Shown here: positions 1-10,949 of the stretch, in pieces
Numbering within the stretch: position 1 is the stretch's first letter
How the letters are laid out: each line of letters begins with the position of its first letter
NCBI GenBank assembly: GCA_905221605.1
Contig: CAJNDS010001835.1
Location: 563,348 to 627,347 of the forward strand
Direction of reading: 5' to 3'
Length of the DNA stretch: 64,000 nt
Source of the DNA: Symbiodinium natans
Taxonomy: Eukaryota > Sar > Dinophyceae > Suessiales > Symbiodiniaceae
Notes under the pieces: model-generated
Told to the model about the DNA's origin: nothing
What the model saw: only the letters and a program-made list of their open reading frames with translations
The model's database searches: none
Position numbers and translations under genes: made by a program

Positions 1-986
1 GAATGCCAACATGCGGTCTGCGATGCTGAACTTGAGCGCGGACATGCTCGCCTCTGGTACGGTGCTGCTCCCGGATGCAGCTGTGTCTTCCCCTCTTTCC
101 AACGCATGGCAAGTACCTTGTACAGGCTCTCGAGAGCCAGCGTGGCTGGATGCGCTCGGCATTGCTGCCATTGGCACCGCAAGGTGACAGCTTATGGAAG
201 ATCAATGGCTTTAAGCTTTGAGGGCAGCACTTGCAGGCCAAGTTCCAGAGCCGTCCACTCCTGCGGAGGACAAAATGTTTGCCCCAATCCCAGTTTTCTG
301 ATCGAGGGGATGCTTGGGATTCGGGGCTGTGTGCGCAAGCTGCAGCGAAGGAAGCCGACGGCACAACGATGACGAGACCGCTCGGCGAGAGCCTGGAAAA
401 GGAAGAATTGGAGCATCTGAGGCAAGGCAAAGAGGCAAAGAGCCCTTTCTTAGGGGACTGGGAAATGCAGCGCCTTAGCGCACCAGGCTTCGCCGGTCGG
501 GCGACCCGGAGCTCAGCGAGCTTTGCGCAGGACCAGTGGGTTCAATTATGTTCAATTTTGTGCGGGAGTTGTCCTTGGTTCAGTCCACCGATGCCAGGAA
601 GGGCTACGAGAGAGCGCGCTTTCATCAGATCTGCAATGCTGCGGGGGCCCCGAGACGTGGAAGAAGCCAAGACGGCCAGCCTCCCTGCCCGCTGAGGCCC
701 CTGTCTACGCTCAGTTCACCTGGAGAGGCGCCTGAGCTCATGTGCATGCAAGAAGAAGGTAGAACCTGCGGCGGGCTGAGGTCAATGCGGGCTTGCCTGT
801 CTTCGTGCACATCTACGATGCTGGGGCCCCATGTTTGGCAGCTTTAGCATCAGACTTGTTTTCCAGTCATGGCTGCTTCCCTCTCAGCATCGCCAGATTA
901 TCAGCCGATATCTTGAGGTCACGCAAGAAGCTGGCATTCGGCGTCTCAACAAGGCTATGCTTTGCATGCAGCCTGGCACAGAATAA
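1..986 (+). CDS. possible 3' exons of an unrecognised gene
   Basis: I do not recognise this gene. Three short stretches read like protein. One is at about 21-78 (reads NMRSAMLNLSADMLASG). One is at about 784-834 (reads VNAGLPVFVHIYDAG). The last is a clean terminal piece at 867-986, which follows a TTTTCCAG acceptor, gives 39 residues (starts SWLLPSQHRQIISRYLEV) and ends in TAA. They share the + strand and the order expected of exons, but I could not fix donors or phases. The window starts inside the locus, so anything further upstream is missing. It could also be chance open frame in GC-rich DNA. Confidence 0.25.
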
Positions 987-1797
987 ATCTAGTAGTCGAT
1001 GCTGACAGGTCTTGGCGAACAAGCGCCTTCCAATCAAGTGGGGCGGCCTGGGTGATGAAAGTGCCCGATTGCCCGACTAGCAGTGCATAGCATTGACTAG
1101 CCATGATGCTGATTTTCAGGTTTGGGGGCGTTTTCCATGCGGGCGTGGAGGCCGAGAGCTTTATGGCATGTCATGGCGGGTGCGGTAGTGTAACGATACT
1201 TAGTTCAGCAGACTGCGTCCATGCTGCTGCCTGCCGTCTCCCAATGCTTCCCTGAAACCTGCAACTGATGCTGCCCATCTTTGCCCCCCTTTGCTTTGCT
1301 TACGCTCGCAGATGTCTGACTCTGGACCAACGAGACAGAGGTGCTAAGCTGCAAAGGACGACCAGCGAAGCACGAAGCACGGTAGGCTGCTAGGCTGCCG
1401 AGACGTGCCGAGACATAGCCCAAATCTGCTCGTGCCCCCGCTCGGCCTCATACTCTTTAGTCTGTTTAGAGCCCCCAACTCATTGCGCCTCCTTGCCGTC
1501 ATGGAAGCAGCATGGCGCCTCGAAGGGCTCTGGGGTGCCTCTGCGTGGCCACCTGGCTGGAGTATTTTGCGAATCTTTGTGGGGGTTTTGCAGCTTCTAA
1601 GCTGTGGTCTTGCGCAACACCACATGGGAAGGATCTGCGAACTTGTGACTCAAAGAAACCGGCGTGTACTAAGGCCTGGAGGTGCCTCCTTGGAGCTGAT
1701 GGCCTTCCAGGTGATGCTTGGTCTGCGCGTGTTGATATGCTTTTGATGTGTCTTGTGATTCGGCTCTCTACGTTCGCTTTGCGGCTCAAGATCCGAG

Positions 1798-4700
1798 GAT
1801 GGCATCGCTGCGAAGCCGCCGATGGGCTACAACTCCTGGAATGACCTGGAGTGCCGCCCATCGGAGGCGAAGCTCAAAGCCTCCTGGCACAAGCACGTAG
1901 AGGCTATTTTGGGAGGCTCTGGCTCAGGAATTGCCATACCTTTGACTGTCTTTGCAGCAGCTGCGCTGGCCGCATGTCTCTGTGTTGCTATGCTGTCAGA
2001 CGGCATCCCAGGCTATTGCCGAAATTCGGACGCATTGGGAGGTTTTGTTTTGCTTCTGGTAATTCTAGGACTGGTACCTGTGCAACATGGACTGGCTTTT
2101 TTTTTAGTGGCCTTTTCAGGAGAAGATAAAGGACAGAGGCTTGCTGGAATTGGGCTACGAGTACATGGTCGTCGACGACTGTCACGTCGGCAGCACCGAG
2201 ATCGTGAGTCGCTGTCACTTCAAGGTCTTTGCTCTTGATTCTGGCAGCCACGCCTTGCGGCATGCTGTGTCTGCTATGTTCTGGCAGCCACGCCTTGCGG
2301 CATGCTGTGTCTGCTATGTTCTTCCGAGGCTGGATGATGAGCCGAACCGCCCGGCACCCGGATGCAGATCCTGAGCAGCCGAAGTGTAATGTCTGACTGG
2401 AGGACGGCAGGCACTCTCTTCTATAAATGCAACTTGCACATGAAGCACGGCTTTTCGGCTATGCACAGGCCCCCCCCATTTTCTTTTCCTTAGCCAGTAG
2501 CTGAAGGCAGCCGGTCACCAGTGAGACCCAGCCAGCCTCAGGTCTCCCAGCGGACGCCCTGGTAGTCTTCTGTAGTGTTTGCTCCTTTGGGCATTTCAAG
2601 GACTTAGATGCAGAGCATCTCCCAGGCAAATGCGCGGTGTGCCACCGAGAGCGAAGCCTGCAGCCGGTGCGCAAACCGGCAGAGGGCGAGACAGGCACAC
2701 TGGCTGTGTGGCACTGCAGCGGGTACGCGGGCTCCAAGTGCAAGAGGCTGTACACGAGGCTTACGCAAGGCACCTGCTCTATGTGCCAGACGGCACTGGA
2801 GAAGCTCTTCTGGTCCCTGGCTGGTGAGTTTGTCCGGCCTGCCAAGGAGTCGCCAGAGGAGCAGCCTTTCACCGACTCCTGGTCAAGGTAGAAGACGAGC
2901 TGGGCGACGAGGCGTCGGCACTGCCCGAGCCAGCAGACGTGAGTGAGCAGAACCAAGCCATGCAGCTGGCCATGCGGTTCATGGAGAAAGAGTCCATGCG
3001 GAACCGCAGCTTCTTTTCAGGCCACAGTGCGGGAGGAGGGCCAGCGAGCCCGACGCAGGCACTGCCCCTTGCTCCCAGTTGCAGTTGTTGTTGCCCTTGC
3101 CAGGCTCACGCATCTCGTTCCAAAGGGCCGCGTTGTGCAGGAGGGCCTCCGAGGGCTCGCGCAACATCAGCCATGGAAGCCGGTCTCCCACTCCGACGCG
3201 TTCTGCTCATGGGAGAAGAAGCAGACGTGCTCGCAGTGCCACGCCGTGTTTTCGACGACTGCATTTGCCCGTAACGACGGAGAGCACCTTCCAGAGCCTG
3301 AAAAGGCCTGTGCGACCTCTCCGTGAGGTAGACGTCGCGTGGGGGACGCCATATGCACCCTCGTAGTTGAGCTTGAGCTTCTCCAAAATCAGTCTCGGGT
3401 CCTTCAACCGGTCGATGTAGCTGGCCTTGACCATGCCCCTGCAGAGCGCGCGGTATCTCGTAGGCCCAGCGACAGTGCTCTCCGTCGTTACCGGGCAAAT
3501 GCGGTCGGCGAGAACACCGTGGTGTGCCGCTGCGAGCACGTCTACTTCCTCTCCCATGAGCAGCGCGCGTCGGAGTGGCAGACCGGCTTCCATGGGCTGA
3601 AGTTCCGCGAGCGCCCGGAGGCTCTCCTGCCCGACGAGACGCGTGAGTCTGGCAAGGGCAACAACTGCAACTGGGAGGTCTACAAGGGGCAGTGCCGGCA
3701 GCAGCTGCTGAGCTTTGCCGAGCAGCTCTTCACGATGCCCCGCGAAGAATTCCTGTCCATGCGAGCCAGCGCCTGGCGTTACTGGCGTTATTGGAAGGAC
3801 AACCTTCAGAGCTTCTTTTGCTCAACTGCAACTGTCTACAAGGGGCAACTTCGTTGTGACCGCGTGGACAAAGTGCAGGCAGGACTTTGCCTTCGAGGCC
3901 TTTACCGCGGAGAAAGACTGGCAAGACGGGGGTCTCCCCATCTGCAGGGGGGAGGTGCCCGAGATCGCGGTGAACAGCTTCTTTCCGCCGAAGCCGCGGG
4001 CGAAACTTGCGACCCCTGGGGCTCAAGCCGGTGAGACCGGCCATTCGCTTCAGCGCCCAGTACTTGATCTGCTTCTCCGCTTTGGAGCCAAATCTTGAAG
4101 GTGAGCTCCGACGGAGCCTGAAGATGGACCAGGCTGCGGAGCCTGAAGTTGTTCTGCGTCGCCCGGCGGCCGCTAAGCGCTCTCGCTGCTGAGTCGATGC
4201 GCTGAGCTGCTTCTGTGCATCTCTCATGTGCCTCTGAGAGGTCTCGTCGAGAGTCATAACCTTATGTCGGGTGCATAAGCTTGTTTCTGTTGGCGGCCAC
4301 ATGAATAAAAAGTCAGCTCAAAATTACCTTCCAAGTTGATCCGGTAAGGGGGGCCTGCCAACCAAGTCAGAAAACAGTCAATATAAAGTCAGATGCCCCG
4401 GACATAAAGTCAGATTCAAGTCAATCCTCTCCGAAATAAAGTCAGATAAAAGTCAAATAAAGTGAATTAAAAGCAAGTTAGAAGCCAGTGTTTGGGTTGA
4501 GACACGAGTTACAAAGAAGTGCTGACAGAGGGCCCCCCCCACCCACCCAAACGCCACCACCCCCCCCCACCCACCGCCCCGGACCCAACTAGTTGACCGT
4601 TGCGTGCGCAAGTCAATGTTAATCGTGTTGGTCTGATTTGTGATTCGTGACTAGTGACTAGTGCTTATTCAGGATCGTGCCAGCCAGGTTTCGTGTGGGC

Positions 4701-7322
4701 CACTTTTTTGAGACTTACGTCGTAACATTTTCCCGACCTGCGTCTTAACTTTTGAGCAAATGGCCGCCTTTATCCTGACTTCTTTGTGAGTTGGGCTGGC
4801 TTCTGTTTGGTTGGAGGGTTTTCTGGCGAGGTGACTTCTTTCTTACTTTTTTATTTCCAGGATTTACAATCATAACCGAGTTTTCCGAGCTTGAAGGCAA
4901 GGGCGAAAAGGATTGCAATTTTTTGAATAGCACCCGGACCAGGCACTCATGCTTTGTCGTGAGCATTTTCAGTTCCATGCCCTAGCAATGCATGCTTATT
5001 ATATGCTTGCTGCTGATAGCTTGCTGCACCAAGCGCGCCCGAAGCATTCGTGACAAGAGGTTACATGGCTAGGTTGAACATGTCAGATGCATCCAAGCCA
5101 GGATTGCTACATAAGTGACGCCGTCCAGAAAGGGATTTAGGGGACTAAGCGGTTATCCAAGTAGGTGCCAGCGATGTTGCGATGGCCTGTCCGAAATTTG
5201 GCCACATGTGTGTCGCTGAGAGGTCCGCTTTTGTCTCAACACCGTGGCAACATGGTCTCCGCAGAGAAGATACCACAGATCGCGCCACAGATATCGAGGC
5301 CGAACACCCCAGCCTTTCCGCTGGATAGGTATGAGGTGCCTCCACCCGTCCAGGTGCCGAGTCATATCCCACGTCCATCCTATGCCGACCACCCGCAGGG
5401 CATTCCCCGCCCCCTGAAGCCGGAGCAGTTTGCAGAGCGAAAAACGCCCGCCATGATCGACAAAATGCGACGGGCCTGTGGCCTCGCTGCGGAAGCCTTG
5501 ATCGTGGCCTGCGACGCGGCCAAAGAGGGCGTGACGACGGACGAGGTCGACCGCAAGACTAGCGAGTTCGTCATCTCCCGTGGGGCATATCCCGTGGGAA
5601 TCAACTACTACGGCTTCCCGCGAGGCCTCTGTGCCTCACCAAATGAGGTGGCGCTGCATGGTGTGCCAAACACCCGACCGCTCGAGAATGGTGACATTGT
5701 CAACTTTGACGTCACCGTGTTCCTGGATGGGGCTTACGGAGACTGCTCTGCCATGGCGTGTGTTGGTGAGGTGGAGTACAATGCCTACTGCTTGGTGAGG
5801 GACACACGGAAGTGTTTGGAGGAAGTCATTGAGAAAGTAGGGCCTTCCGTCAAGTTGAATGAGATTGGGCATCTGTGTGAGAGCCTGGGCAGAAGCAGGG
5901 GCCTCAGCACAGTCCGTGAGTTCTGCGGCCATTTCATCGGCAGCGAACTGCATATGCAGCCCAACGTCAGCCACGTGAAGAACAACTTGGCCTTGGAGCT
6001 CTTGCCCGGTATGACTTTCACCATTGAGCCTATCTACATCGAGGGCGAGGATGCCGCAATTCGACCAGCCTTGGAGGATGGCTGGACCATTGTTACCAAG
6101 AGAGGAGATTGGGCCGCACAGTGGGAGCACACCATCCTCATCACAGATCATGGCGCGGAGATTCTGACGCAGGCGCTTTAGGCGATCCTGCTTTTCCGGG
6201 TCGCCTTGGCTCCGTTGCACTGGACTAAAAAGACTCAAGAGCAGTCCTAAGCTGACCGAACGGCATCCTTTGAGCCCCCACCGCTCTTCCCTGATGCGGA
6301 GTGACTTGCTGCACCCCGCCGAGGCCGATGGCACATTGACGGCAGATCGCAAGGCCTTCCCGTCAGGCCCTGGGCTAAGATGATCCGCGATGTTTGCCAA
6401 TGATGCCGTGAGCCTTGCACACAGGCTGGGCCTGAATTCTTAAAGGCAGCAAACACCAGCAAGAGCGCTTTTTTCTTTCATGTAGGTTCAGGCATTTCGG
6501 AAGAAAGCAGGTGACAGTCCAAACCATACCAACGGCTGAGATGCTTCTGGAATTTCATATAATCTCGTGCAAGTGGAGAGCGTTGATCGTTATGCAGGCA
6601 GAGCTTCTTCCGACGCAGCACAGCCCTGGCGTCTAAAATCGCAGCCTTGTGACCTGTGCCGTGGGATCTGTGGACTGAGGCATGAAGGACTTGGGCGACT
6701 ACCTCCATGGCCTGGGCTTCAAGTATGGTATCTACACGGACCGAGGTGCAGTGACCGCACCTGCGGCACATAAAGAAAAATGTAGTACCATGACCAGTAT
6801 ACCTAGACCATGACCAGTAGTAAGCTTTAGACAAGTCGGAGTCACGTTAATTCTCTGTGACAGGAGGGGGGTGGCCCCTCGGTCACTGTGTGTAGGCTAC
6901 AAGACTTGCGCGAGCCGACCGGCATCCATGGGCCATGAAGCCGAGGATGGCAGGCACCCCTCCATCATCCTCGACTCACTTTGCTAGGGCAAGAAGAGGG
7001 CAGGTAGAGGGCGCCCCAGACATGCTCGCCTCAAGTCACTTGAGGCTGTTTGGTTCCTGGGGCGTGGACTTTGTGAAGAATGATGGTTGCGTGGATCCGG
7101 AGTGTGCCGAGCCCAGCTGAAAGAACACCAATTGTCCGCCCATGAAGCACCAGCACGTGCCGAGAGCTGAGGTGGAGACAAGATGGCCACTAGGAGCTAA
7201 TTTGGTATCTCTCCCTGCGCATGCTGGCCTTCTACTTGCACCATGCATCATGACGATGGGAGCCTTGCGAGGGTCCTGACTTCAGGAAGGCTATCCCGAG
7301 TCGGGAAAGTGCGATGAGAGAG
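1798..7322 (+). CDS. GH27 alpha-galactosidase, N-terminal exons
   Basis: Family GH27 enzymes hydrolyse terminal alpha-galactosyl (or alpha-N-acetylgalactosaminyl) residues in a TIM barrel. Exons seen: 1798 to about 1887-1906 (PPMGYNSWNDLEC); 2120-2203 (ELGYEYMVVDDCHV), starting after TTTTCAG and ending at a GTGAGT donor; 6680-6745 (MKDLGDYLHGLGFKYGIYTD); 6896-6949 (GYKTCASRPASMGHEAED); about 7027-7110 (LFGSWGVDFVKNDGC), which carries the Asp that is the nucleophile in this family; and probably 7272-7322 (GPDFRKAI...AMRE). The 6680 and 6896 exons join in phase to read YTDRGYKTCASRP, the usual GH27 text. A piece at about 2340-2385 may encode the RTARHPDADPE segment, but its phase does not fit. 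Introns hold other genes, including an intronless aminopeptidase. The C-terminal half lies at 17.0-17.7 kb. Start codon and signal peptide were not found. Confidence 0.8.
2241..2320. repeat. perfect 40-bp tandem duplication
   Basis: The 40 bases at 2241-2280 are repeated without change at 2281-2320, inside the intron that follows the 2120-2203 GH27 exon. The first unit is also preceded by TT, as the second is. Perfect identity points to a recent event. Confidence 0.97.
2590..4193 (+). CDS. Cys/His-rich protein of unknown function, broken exons
   Basis: I do not recognise a family. From 2590 the frame reads a Cys-rich segment (starts GKCAVCHRERSLQPV, later WHCSGYAGSKCKRLY and GTCSMCQ). This has four CxxC/CxxxC-type pairs suggestive of zinc binding. 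It breaks at a GTGAGT near 2824. A second frame at 2886-3020 reads an acidic, Met-rich segment (starts VKVEDELGDEASALPEP). At 3490-3835 comes a CEHVYFLSHEQRASEWQ segment, followed by a Trp/Arg-rich stretch. At about 3850-4020 another frame reads CRQDFAFEAFTAEKDW. A basic tail reading RRPAAAKRSRC ends at TGA 4191-4193 and looks like a nuclear localisation signal. The frame changes have no clear splice sites between them. The locus is therefore either a multi-exon gene or a decayed copy. It sits wholly inside a GH27 intron. Confidence 0.4.
3058..3460 (-). pseudogene. inverted copy of the Cys/His-rich exon
   Basis: On the - strand this stretch reads CEHVCFFSHEQNASEWETGF, the same segment found on the + strand at about 3527-3592 (CEHVYFLSHEQRASEWQTGF). 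Further upstream in - sense (about 3460-3340) is a protein-like stretch, MVKASYIDRLKDPRLILEKL, which the + copy lacks. The - copy meets a stop just after the shared segment, so it is probably a pseudogene or relict exon. No other - strand gene is convincing in the window. Confidence 0.5.
3058..3696. repeat. imperfect inverted repeat with about 220-bp arms
   Basis: The left arm at 3058-3287 is the reverse complement of the right arm at 3475-3696, with scattered differences and a few short indels. A spacer of about 190 bases separates them. Matching blocks include GGCAAGGGCAACAACTGC near 3654 in the right arm and its complement near 3082-3104 in the left arm. The repeat is the inverted duplication of the Cys/His-rich exon described separately. 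Confidence 0.85.
4285..4480. repeat. AT-rich cluster of AGTCA-containing short repeats
   Basis: About eight copies of AGTCA, several as ATAAAGTCAGAT, occur within 190 bases of AT-rich DNA. All are in one orientation. No reading frame crosses the cluster. It is followed by C-rich tracts at 4529-4580. Confidence 0.8.
5174..6181 (+). CDS. MAP1: methionine aminopeptidase, type 1, intronless
   Basis: Removes the initiator methionine from nascent proteins using two divalent metal ions. A single open frame of 335 residues runs from ATG 5174 to TAG 6179-6181. The N-terminal 100 or so residues are Arg/Pro-rich (start MLRWPVRNLATCVSLRG) and could be an organelle transit peptide. They contain the IPRPSYADHP motif common before the catalytic domain of eukaryotic type 1 enzymes. 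Expected active-site residues are present: His in LHGVP (about 162), Asp in FDVTV (about 179), Asp in YGD (about 190), His in CGHFIG (about 253), Glu in FTIEP (about 285) and Glu in QWEHT (about 318). The usual HGD and GHGIG are YGD and GHFIG here. No intron is visible, unlike its neighbours. It lies in the roughly 4.5 kb GH27 intron on the same strand, suggesting a retroposed copy. No poly(A) tract or spliced-leader relic was identified. Confidence 0.92.
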   Translation: MLRWPVRNLATCVSLRGPLLSQHRGNMVSAEKIPQIAPQISRPNTPAFPLDRYEVPPPVQVPSHIPRPSYADHPQGIPRPLKPEQFAERKTPAMIDKMRRACGLAAEALIVACDAAKEGVTTDEVDRKTSEFVISRGAYPVGINYYGFPRGLCASPNEVALHGVPNTRPLENGDIVNFDVTVFLDGAYGDCSAMACVGEVEYNAYCLVRDTRKCLEEVIEKVGPSVKLNEIGHLCESLGRSRGLSTVREFCGHFIGSELHMQPNVSHVKNNLALELLPGMTFTIEPIYIEGEDAAIRPALEDGWTIVTKRGDWAAQWEHTILITDHGAEILTQAL

Positions 7323-9538
7323 GCAAGCGGGCTGCTGTTCGGAAGTATCGCATCTTGGCTGGGCTAGCGGCTAGACAGTGAAACACGATCCGCGCTCCCC
7401 TCAAAATGTGTCAACATGCTCGTGTTTGCCTGGCATCCACTTGCTGGCTCCTTTGTAAGGAAGGGATGGCAAAGGGGATCCTTTTCACATAACTTCACTC
7501 CTTGGCTTGGGCCCACGATCGGAATGCCTAAGACCTTGCGGTGCCAGCTCAGGACTTATGGCTGAAGTTTCGTACTCAGTCAACTCACTGGGTATGCCTC
7601 GCTGACACATCTTGTGTCAGCCACCGCCAAGGCACTGAATAGGAGCGGTCGACCCATCGCACCAAGGCTGCATTAGCATCGACATGGCGCCTTCTCGGCA
7701 GCTCACTTCCCGCATCACACCGTGTGGTGCTCTGAGGTGCATTCCATCTGTGGATGGAATCCGTGGTATGCGCCTGTGGGGCGACAGATTGGACACTTGT
7801 GGCGCTTTGCTCTCAGGTGCATGCCAGAGAGGAATCCGCGTCGCCATGTTGGTAGAGGTTTCTAGCAGATGGCGCGTGCCTGCACATGTTGCCGTTCATT
7901 GCGCAAGTTTGTCTTTTGGATGGGCAACCTGCGCAATCTGCTTTCCTGCTCAAGTTGCCTAGTGGCACAGATCATGTGGATCTGACAGAGTGTGCTTGCA
8001 TGCTCACCCCACGTTGCCGCAGCCCTACCTCGGGGCAGGGTGCTGGCTTACGGCTTGCAGATGCCAGCGTATCACAGCATGAGATGAAGTGCTGCTGCGG
8101 ACCACTGTCGCATGCATCCACAGGTTTGGCTCTATGCTTACATGGTTGATCGCGCCAGCCCGACGCTTGGAATGCCGTATCTAAAAAATTGCAGCGGTGC
8201 ACAGCGGTCATGGATGCAGAAGTGAACCTTGCAGGTCCTTTTCTACAGATCCTTACTCGGAGAAGCAGTGGAGCTGCAGAGCAAATGGAACGATGATGCG
8301 AGGCCGGTGCATCGTGATGGGGTCTCGTGCAGACTATGAGGCCGCCACCGTTCATGTGTAGCAGGTGTGTCCAACGAAGGCGCAACGAAGGACCCAAACC
8401 AACTAACCACACTGCTACGGTGGGATGCGTCAAAGCCTCTCCAGCTTCCATGCCAAATGCCACTTTGACATGGGAAGTCGATCGTGTCCGCAGCCACGTC
8501 CCCGATAAGTATTCCGTTTTCTGACACTGTGCTTGTCTTTTCTGCCCGGGCAAGCACACGTTTTTCCTCTCTCCCTCTCTCTCTCTCTCTTTCATTCCTC
8601 GCCAAGCAGCCTAAGCAGAAGAAGCCTTTTCCCTCCCAAGCTGCTCGCGTTATGAAAGGACCGGCATCGTCACGCAATGCACCTTCCAACGACCTAGTCA
8701 ATTCATATTTTGAATTTTACTCAGTGCTGTTCTACTATTGTGTCACTAGTATGGTATCATCATGTTGTTGTACTGACCTGATCGCAAGAAACACACACCG
8801 GACAGTACATCCACCCCCATGAGAGTCTCTCAGCTGCCTCATGTTCGTGAGAGTGAAGTGTTTCCTTTCTTGGGATGCGCAGCCGTCATCTTGTTCCATC
8901 ATGTTCGCTTGTGTATGTGTTACAGCTACGCAGACAGATCATTGCTGGCCCTGTGCGGGAGCACCGTGAGAGCCGACAACCCCAAAACCCACCGAAAACC
9001 TTGGCAAACGGCGTATGCCTCTGGACTCTGTCGGTCTGAAGTCGATTGTGTAAGACTCTTAAGACCGTTGTTGAGTTGCTATGCAGACTCGACATGTGTG
9101 TGTGGGTCTCTCTTTGGCGCCAGCTGGGGTGGTTTGGGTGGTTTGTTGCAATACATTGCTGGGACCTTGCCAGCAAGAGAGTGAGAGTCGAACCCGCTTA
9201 CAAGAACCCCAAAACCCTCAACGAACTCCCAACCCCCCTCAACACCGAATCAAACCCTAAATTTCAACCCCAAAGCCCTGTGCCTCTCTTTTCAATTTCA
9301 GCAGGCCTGGGGCTGCCGGGGAGGCAGGGAGGGGCGGGGCTTACCGTCTCTTGGGCTCTAGGGACTCCAGATGAGACAGTTGCTTTCGGTCATGATGGCT
9401 TCAGGTTTGCATCTCTTCGGGTCTTTGGGGTCGGGTTTGTCGGCTGGCGCAAGCATACCGTTGCGTCGGCAGTCTGCGTGAGCGGCATCCCCAAAAAAGG
9501 CCCAACACAGGCACGTGACAACCACAGGTTCCAGCGCT
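7323..9538. other. stretch without a supportable gene
   Basis: Open frames here are short and none shows a family resemblance. A CT-rich simple repeat lies at about 8562-8592. From about 9200 to 9265 there are degenerate CCCAAAACCC/CCCTAAA runs that look like decayed telomeric repeat. The GH27 intron is presumed to span this region. Confidence 0.6.
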
Positions 9539-9722
9539 GCTGCGTTCGGAGCGGCGTGCGATGGCAATTTCAGACAAGGGAGAGCCTCGAGAACCGATCC
9601 CCAGCACGGAACTTGGCTTCCAGGATCTTCCAGGGGTGCTCCGCGTGCCTGTGCACAGCCAGAATCCTTCAGGCGGTGCGAACGACAACTCGCGAACCCT
9701 GGAAGAGTTTCTGGAGCTAGAC
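9539..9722 (+). CDS. candidate exon, unknown protein
   Basis: A frame reads MAISDKGEPREPIPSTELG at 9561 and continues to LEEFLELD. It ends at a good GTGAGC donor at 9723. An AG acceptor lies just upstream, near 9528. The composition (acidic, Ser-rich, no repeats) is protein-like, but I recognise no family. It sits inside the long GH27 gap. Confidence 0.35.
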
Positions 9723-10198
9723 GGTGAGCTCAGCTCCTCCGAGAGGACTGGCACTCAAGATGCTGAGCAGATGCCGCGTGGTTGCAGCAATCTGCACAAG
9801 TGTAATGCTCTCTCCCCGAAGTCAGAGCACTCTTGACCAAGGAAGGATGAAGAGACCCCAAGAGCGCAAGCCATAGATTTGACGAAGCTTTGTGCATGCG
9901 ATTGCGGACGCTTTGTCCATGGTGATGGTGGCACTGAGACTTGAGGCAGTCGCCTGCGCGGGAACAGTCCAAGGACGATGTCCGCTTTCATTGTATGACT
10001 CTGCGAAGATGCTTTGATCATCTTCATTGCACAGTCTGCACAGGAGCAGCGCCCCGAGGCTTCGAATACCCTGACAATTACCCCAGTGATCCAGTTGCTT
10101 GGCTCTTGAATCAGGGGGCTCGGTAGTTCAATGTGAGGCACCGCCTGGGCTTCTTGTATGTTGAGTGATATCCGCTGGGTCCCGCGTGAGTTTTGCAG

Positions 10199-10300
10199 GC
10201 TTGGACCGTGAAGGACATCTGGAAGAGAGACTTGTTTGCACAATCTTGCACAAGGTCTATGAAGGCATGCGGCCCTGCAAAGCTTGCGAGAATCATTCTG
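10199..10300 (+). CDS. candidate exon with CxxC motif, unknown protein
   Basis: The exon is bounded by a TTTTGCAG acceptor and a GTAAGG donor at 10301. It reads LDREGHLEERLVCTILHK and then YEGMRPCKACENHSG. The splice sites are good and the frame stays open across them. The CKAC pair might bind metal. The family is unknown, and it may belong with the 9561 or 10950-11526 exons. Confidence 0.42.
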
Positions 10301-10949
10301 GTAAGGCAACAAGCGTGGCTTCTATGGCCCCGCGGTGGCGAATGCAAGATACGCAGCAGCCTCTCGGCAGCAGCAAGCAGCCAGTAAGTTGCGCCAAAGT
10401 GCAAGCAGCACCTCATGGTGCCTTGCGGGGGGAGAGATGACACCTGAACGCACATGAATGTCCCAGCGTGGCTTCTTCTAAAAGGGTAGGCTGGCCCTTA
10501 CACCCACGGCCCAATCAACTCCGCACTGAGCCTCTTTCAATCGTAAGCTTCAAGCTAATTAAGTCTGTTCCAGCTCTTTGTTGCCATATTTTTGCTTGAC
10601 TTCCTCATCCGTTCAGGTCACTCTAGCAGAGCAGCAACCAATGGGCGGCTACTACTACATTGTGCAATGTGCTCAGCCTGCTCAAGGTCGCCCATGCAGC
10701 GACCATGCCACGAGCGAGGTAGTTCTGTGCCCCCCGAGCAGTCTGTCAGATGTGTGACATGCCTCGCTGCAAGCCAAATGCATGCGCAATGTCTGAGGTT
10801 TGGGGACAGGCTGCCGAATGAGACAGCGGAGATGAAGCTAGATCTGCCCGCCGCAGGGCTGCAAGATACCCTACATTCGTCCTGCCTGCTTGTAGTGAGA
10901 GTGTCTGTGCGGGCCTCGTGGTCATCACTGCCACAAGTACATGCTCCGC

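Noticed and set aside
1765-1797. A GCGGCTCAAG sequence just before the first GH27 exon, resembling the end of the dinoflagellate spliced leader
   Set aside because: Only about 11 of 16 bases match the end of the leader, and GGCTCAAG also occurs elsewhere in the window, so it is not evidence of a retroposed transcript.
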